Shown in pieces: positions 6,271 to 8,633 of a DNA stretch of 8,633 bases; within the stretch, counting starts at the first letter, position 1; every line of letters starts with the position of its first letter. Origin of the DNA: Chitinophagales bacterium (GTDB taxonomy: Bacteria > Bacteroidota > Bacteroidia > Chitinophagales > UBA10324); the NCBI GenBank assembly GCA_013695715.1, contig JACCZZ010000140.1, positions 1-8,633 of the forward strand. Direction: 5' to 3'. The notes under the pieces are model-generated. The model saw only the letters and a program-made list of their open reading frames with translations, was not told where the DNA came from and did not search any database. A program made the position numbers and the translations under genes.

Positions 6271-7272
6271 TCAAATATCTGTACAATAATCGCCTATGCT
6301 AATATCCTGGGGCTGACCTTTTAATAAAACATAGCTTCCGACCATAGAATTATTAATGAGACGGTTTTTTATAAACGAATGTTTTTGTACAATTGAATTG
6401 CTTAAAACACAGCTTTCTACAATGCTCTTCTCGCCTATTGATACATGAGGGCCGATGACGGAATTCCGAATTATCGCCTCCGGGCCTATATAACTCGGTG
6501 GTATTATTGTCGAATTTTCGATAATTGAGGAACTATCTATCAGCGGCTCGTTTTTATGATGTTCAAGAACCTGTCTGTTGGTATCTACTGTGGCGTCTTT
6601 ATTCCCGCAATCGAGCCATTGCTTTACTTCACCAGGGAACAATTTCAGCCCTTTATTTTTCATGTGCTCCATAGCTGTGGTGAGCTGGTATTCACCTTTT
6701 TCCTTTATGTCGTTATCGAGCAGATACTGCAACTCTTTTTTCAGATTTTCTCCATCGCGGAAATAGTAAATGCCTATGATAGCAAGATCTGATACAAAAA
6801 CTTGTGATTTTTCAATAAATTCACTGATGTGACCTTCCTCTGAAACCTTTATTACTCCGAATTGCTGGGGGTTCTCCACTTTTTGAACCCAGATAACTCC
6901 GTCGGCAGCCTCATTTACTTTGAAGTCAGCGTAGAAAAGCGTATCCGCGAAAGCAATAATTACATGATCTTTCAGATGCTCTTCAGCACAGAGTATTGCA
7001 TGAGCAGTGCCAAGAGGAACATCCTGATAATGAATTGAACCCACTGCACCAAGATTTTCTGCGATAGTTAAGAGGTTCATCTCTACTTCCCTTCCAAAAT
7101 CGCCTACTATAAATGCGATATGCTCAATCTTATCGTCGCACATTTCGGAAAGGTACTCAACGAGTCGCTGCACAATAGGCTTTCCGGCAATGGAAATTAA
7201 AGGCTTGGGAGTGGTAAGCGTATGAGGCCGCATTCTCTTGCCTAAGCCTGCCATTGGAACAATTACTCTCAT
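6271..7272 (-). CDS. Sugar-1-phosphate nucleotidylyltransferase with C-terminal left-handed beta-helix
   Basis: Cytoplasmic enzyme of 333 residues that would join a sugar-1-phosphate to an NTP to make an NDP-sugar, releasing pyrophosphate. The N-terminal Rossmann-like domain has the signature GLGKRMRPHTLTTPKPL (residues 9-25: nucleotide-binding GxGxR and catalytic Lys23). It also has PLGTAHAI for base and sugar binding, ADTLF with a metal-binding Asp, and WLDCGN with the second metal Asp. From about residue 245 a run of hexapeptide-type repeats (SIIENSTI, YIGPEAIIRNSVIGPHVSIG and so on) builds a left-handed beta-helix, as in RmlA-like long pyrophosphorylases. The sugar and nucleotide cannot be fixed from sequence; dTDP-glucose or GDP/UDP-sugar synthesis are candidates. 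It follows dut after about 175 bases that hold no exact promoter (best -7 match TAGGTTTC at 7291-7298), and it fits the polysaccharide theme of the flippase upstream. Confidence 0.9.
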   Translation of the reverse strand: MRVIVPMAGLGKRMRPHTLTTPKPLISIAGKPIVQRLVEYLSEMCDDKIEHIAFIVGDFGREVEMNLLTIAENLGAVGSIHYQDVPLGTAHAILCAEEHLKDHVIIAFADTLFYADFKVNEAADGVIWVQKVENPQQFGVIKVSEEGHISEFIEKSQVFVSDLAIIGIYYFRDGENLKKELQYLLDNDIKEKGEYQLTTAMEHMKNKGLKLFPGEVKQWLDCGNKDATVDTNRQVLEHHKNEPLIDSSSIIENSTIIPPSYIGPEAIIRNSVIGPHVSIGEKSIVESCVLSNSIVQKHSFIKNRLINNSMVGSYVLLKGQPQDISIGDYCTDI

Positions 7273-7447
7273 GTTATTATCTACTTCGTTGAAACCTAAA
7301 CTGATTAAAAATGGAAAAATAATGACGTAACTAATTATTGACCGTTACTAAGACTTAACACTCTGAACCCCATAATAAAAATCAAGATTTAGTAATAAGT
7401 GTTATAATTTGATGAAGATTGAATATGTCTAAAGGAGAGGGTATGTT

Positions 7448-7882
7448 TTAGTTCATGCCAGTATGGCCAAAGCCACCTGAACCACGGTCGGTGACATTTA
7501 ATTCTATAGCTCTTTCCCATGCAACACGCTCATATCTTGAGATAACCATCTGGGCAATTCGTTCGCCATCGTCTATCCGCTGAAGGCAATCTGATAAGTT
7601 AACGAGGATGATTTTTATCTCTCCCCGGTAGTCTGAATCAATCGTTCCGGGTGCATTCAAAATGGACAAGCCCTTTTTTGCTGCGAGTCCGCTCCGTGGC
7701 CGAATCTGAGCTTCATAACCCTCTGGCAACTCAATGTAAAGGCCTGTAGAGATCAGTTTTCTTTCAAGTGAATTTAGTGATATGGGTTCATTCAGCCAGG
7801 CACGAATATCTACTCCCGAGGCGCCGTTTGTTTCATATGCAGGCAGCGGATGAGGCGAATTATTGATGACTTTAATAATCAT
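7448..7882 (-). CDS. dut: Deoxyuridine 5'-triphosphate nucleotidohydrolase (dUTPase)
   Basis: Trimeric cytoplasmic enzyme that hydrolyses dUTP to dUMP and pyrophosphate, keeping uracil out of DNA and supplying dUMP for dTTP synthesis. All five dUTPase motifs are present in order: GASGVDIRA (20-28), PRSGLAAK (62-69), [11 protein letters not shown] (79-89, with catalytic Asp82 and uracil-stacking Tyr85), GERIAQMVI (106-114) and the flexible C-terminal [10 protein letters not shown] (133-142). With the ATG at 7882 the protein has 144 residues, the usual length. A TTG at 7891 could add three residues, but it lies inside the likely -7 promoter box, so the ATG is preferred. The flippase gene ends 68 bases upstream. 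Placing dut among envelope genes is a recurrent Bacteroidota arrangement as I recall it. Confidence 0.96.
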   Translation of the reverse strand: MIIKVINNSPHPLPAYETNGASGVDIRAWLNEPISLNSLERKLISTGLYIELPEGYEAQIRPRSGLAAKKGLSILNAPGTIDSDYRGEIKIILVNLSDCLQRIDDGERIAQMVISRYERVAWERAIELNVTDRGSGGFGHTGMN

Positions 7883-7888
7883 GGCGGG

Positions 7889-7920
7889 CAAAGTTAACCA
7901 TGATTTTCGCGTTAGGAAAA
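7889..7920 (-). promoter_or_regulatory. Probable dut promoter, possibly giving a leaderless mRNA
   Basis: On the minus strand TAACTTTG (7889-7896) matches the Bacteroidota -7 consensus exactly. The -33 position has TTTT (7917-7920) 20 bases upstream, one base from TTTG. Only six bases, CCCGCC, separate the -7 box from the ATG at 7882, so transcription would begin at or within a few bases of the start codon. Confidence 0.5.
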
Positions 7921-7950
7921 GTTTCAGATACTTTAATCAAATCTTAGAAA

Positions 7951-8633
7951 TTATTTTAAAGTCTTTATTCTTCCGCTTTCAAATAAATAAACAATTGATA
8001 TAAAAGCTCCAAGTAGTAAAATGGCTACCAGGTAATTTAAATATAACAAGGAAAGAGGAATCATTTGCCCAACCTGAGCACTTATAAAATAGAGGCCGCA
8101 AGCCAATAACACATAAACTACGAAGCGCTTAATATCATATGGAACAGGATAAAATTTCTGGCCTAACAGATAAGAAACCACCATCATAAAACCATAACAG
8201 ATAAATGTAACCCATGAAGAACCATAGTAGCCATACAACGGAATCCATATCCAGTTTAATGTTATAGTTATTAGTAAACCTGCAAAAGCTATCAGAGAGC
8301 CGGCAAAATTCCTATTTGTGAGCTTGTACCAGATAGTGAGGTTATAGTAAACACCCAGAAAAAAGTTCGCCATGAGAAGAATAGGAACTACACGCACACC
8401 ATCAAAGTATTCAGCACTCATAAAAATCCGTTTAAAGAAATCCATGAACAGGGTAACGAGCAAGAAGATGAAGCAGCAAAAGATCACAAAAAAATTCATC
8501 GTTCGCGCGTAGGTAAGCTGTGGATTTAATTTTTTTGATTCTCCGAAGAAGAAAGGCTCGGCAGCCATTCGGTAAGCCTGTACGAACAAGGTCATTAATA
8601 GTGACATCTTATAGCAGGCTCCGAACACACCCA
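7951..8633 (-). CDS. Oligosaccharide/lipopolysaccharide flippase, C-terminal half (cut by right window edge)
   Basis: Inner-membrane transporter of the Wzx/MATE-like polysaccharide exporter superfamily, which would flip lipid-linked sugar units across the inner membrane. The frame is open from the right edge for 226 codons before TAA at 7951; the GTG at 8628 is internal and not the true start. The visible part opens with ACYKMSLLMTLFVQAYRMAAEPFFF, a stretch I recall as typical of Bacteroidota lipopolysaccharide biosynthesis flippases. About six hydrophobic helices follow (near NFFVIFCCFIFLLVTLF, ILLMANFFLGVYY, GSLIAFAGLLITITLNW, WVTFICYGFMMVVSYLL, VYVLLACGLYFIS and LYLNYLVAILLLGAFISIVYLF). 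Helices joined by NWIWIPLYGYYGSSW are usual for the family. It ends in a short basic tail, GRIKTLK. Full members have 12-14 helices in 450-500 residues, so half is missing. The transported sugar cannot be told. Confidence 0.88.
   Translation of the reverse strand, partial: GVFGACYKMSLLMTLFVQAYRMAAEPFFFGESKKLNPQLTYARTMNFFVIFCCFIFLLVTLFMDFFKRIFMSAEYFDGVRVVPILLMANFFLGVYYNLTIWYKLTNRNFAGSLIAFAGLLITITLNWIWIPLYGYYGSSWVTFICYGFMMVVSYLLGQKFYPVPYDIKRFVVYVLLACGLYFISAQVGQMIPLSLLYLNYLVAILLLGAFISIVYLFESGRIKTLK

Noticed and set aside
6556..6792. Two overlapping plus-strand open frames opposite the nucleotidyltransferase
   Set aside because: Antisense shadows in different frames of one conserved gene, without plausible translation signals.

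Overview
The window looks like a chromosomal segment from a Bacteroidota bacterium, probably of the Chitinophagales/Sphingobacteriales kind. Four things point there: a protein with a C-terminal type IX secretion (T9SS) sorting domain; promoters matching the Bacteroidota consensus TTTG-N(18-20)-TAnnTTTG; AT-rich leaders without strong Shine-Dalgarno sequences; and the gene order flippase, dut, sugar nucleotidyltransferase, TPR lipoprotein, DUF4292 lipoprotein, EnvC-like protein, which I recall as common in this phylum. Every supported gene lies on the minus strand, so transcription runs from high to low coordinates.

Right part (8633 to 6271): the C-terminal half of a membrane flippase for polysaccharide or lipid-linked sugars runs off the right edge. 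It is followed by dut (dUTPase), which seems to have its own promoter placed so close to the ATG that the mRNA may be leaderless. Next comes an NDP-sugar pyrophosphorylase-like enzyme with a C-terminal left-handed beta-helix. A 187-base gap with a weak hairpin separates this group from the next.

Middle (6158 to 2310): a well-formed promoter precedes three tightly packed genes: a TPR lipoprotein, a DUF4292 lipoprotein overlapping its end, and an EnvC-like coiled-coil/LytM protein 2 bases further on. All three are predicted to be exported, and they fit a role in outer-membrane lipoprotein handling and peptidoglycan hydrolase control.

Left part (2309 to 1): a T9SS-sorted protein of unknown function lies between the intact EnvC-like gene and a broken second copy of that gene's 3' end (897-1188). 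The broken copy has two single-base deletions, but nearly three quarters of its base differences from the intact copy are silent. It therefore seems to have diverged while still under selection and to have broken later. Beyond it, an aldehyde dehydrogenase resembling the ALDH8/2-aminomuconate-semialdehyde type runs off the left edge. Its promoter has a perfect 14-base palindrome over the -33 element.

I found no tRNA, rRNA, CRISPR array, transposase or complete insertion sequence, and no clear new multi-gene system. The most unusual parts are the EnvC duplication scar around the T9SS gene and the promoter architectures.
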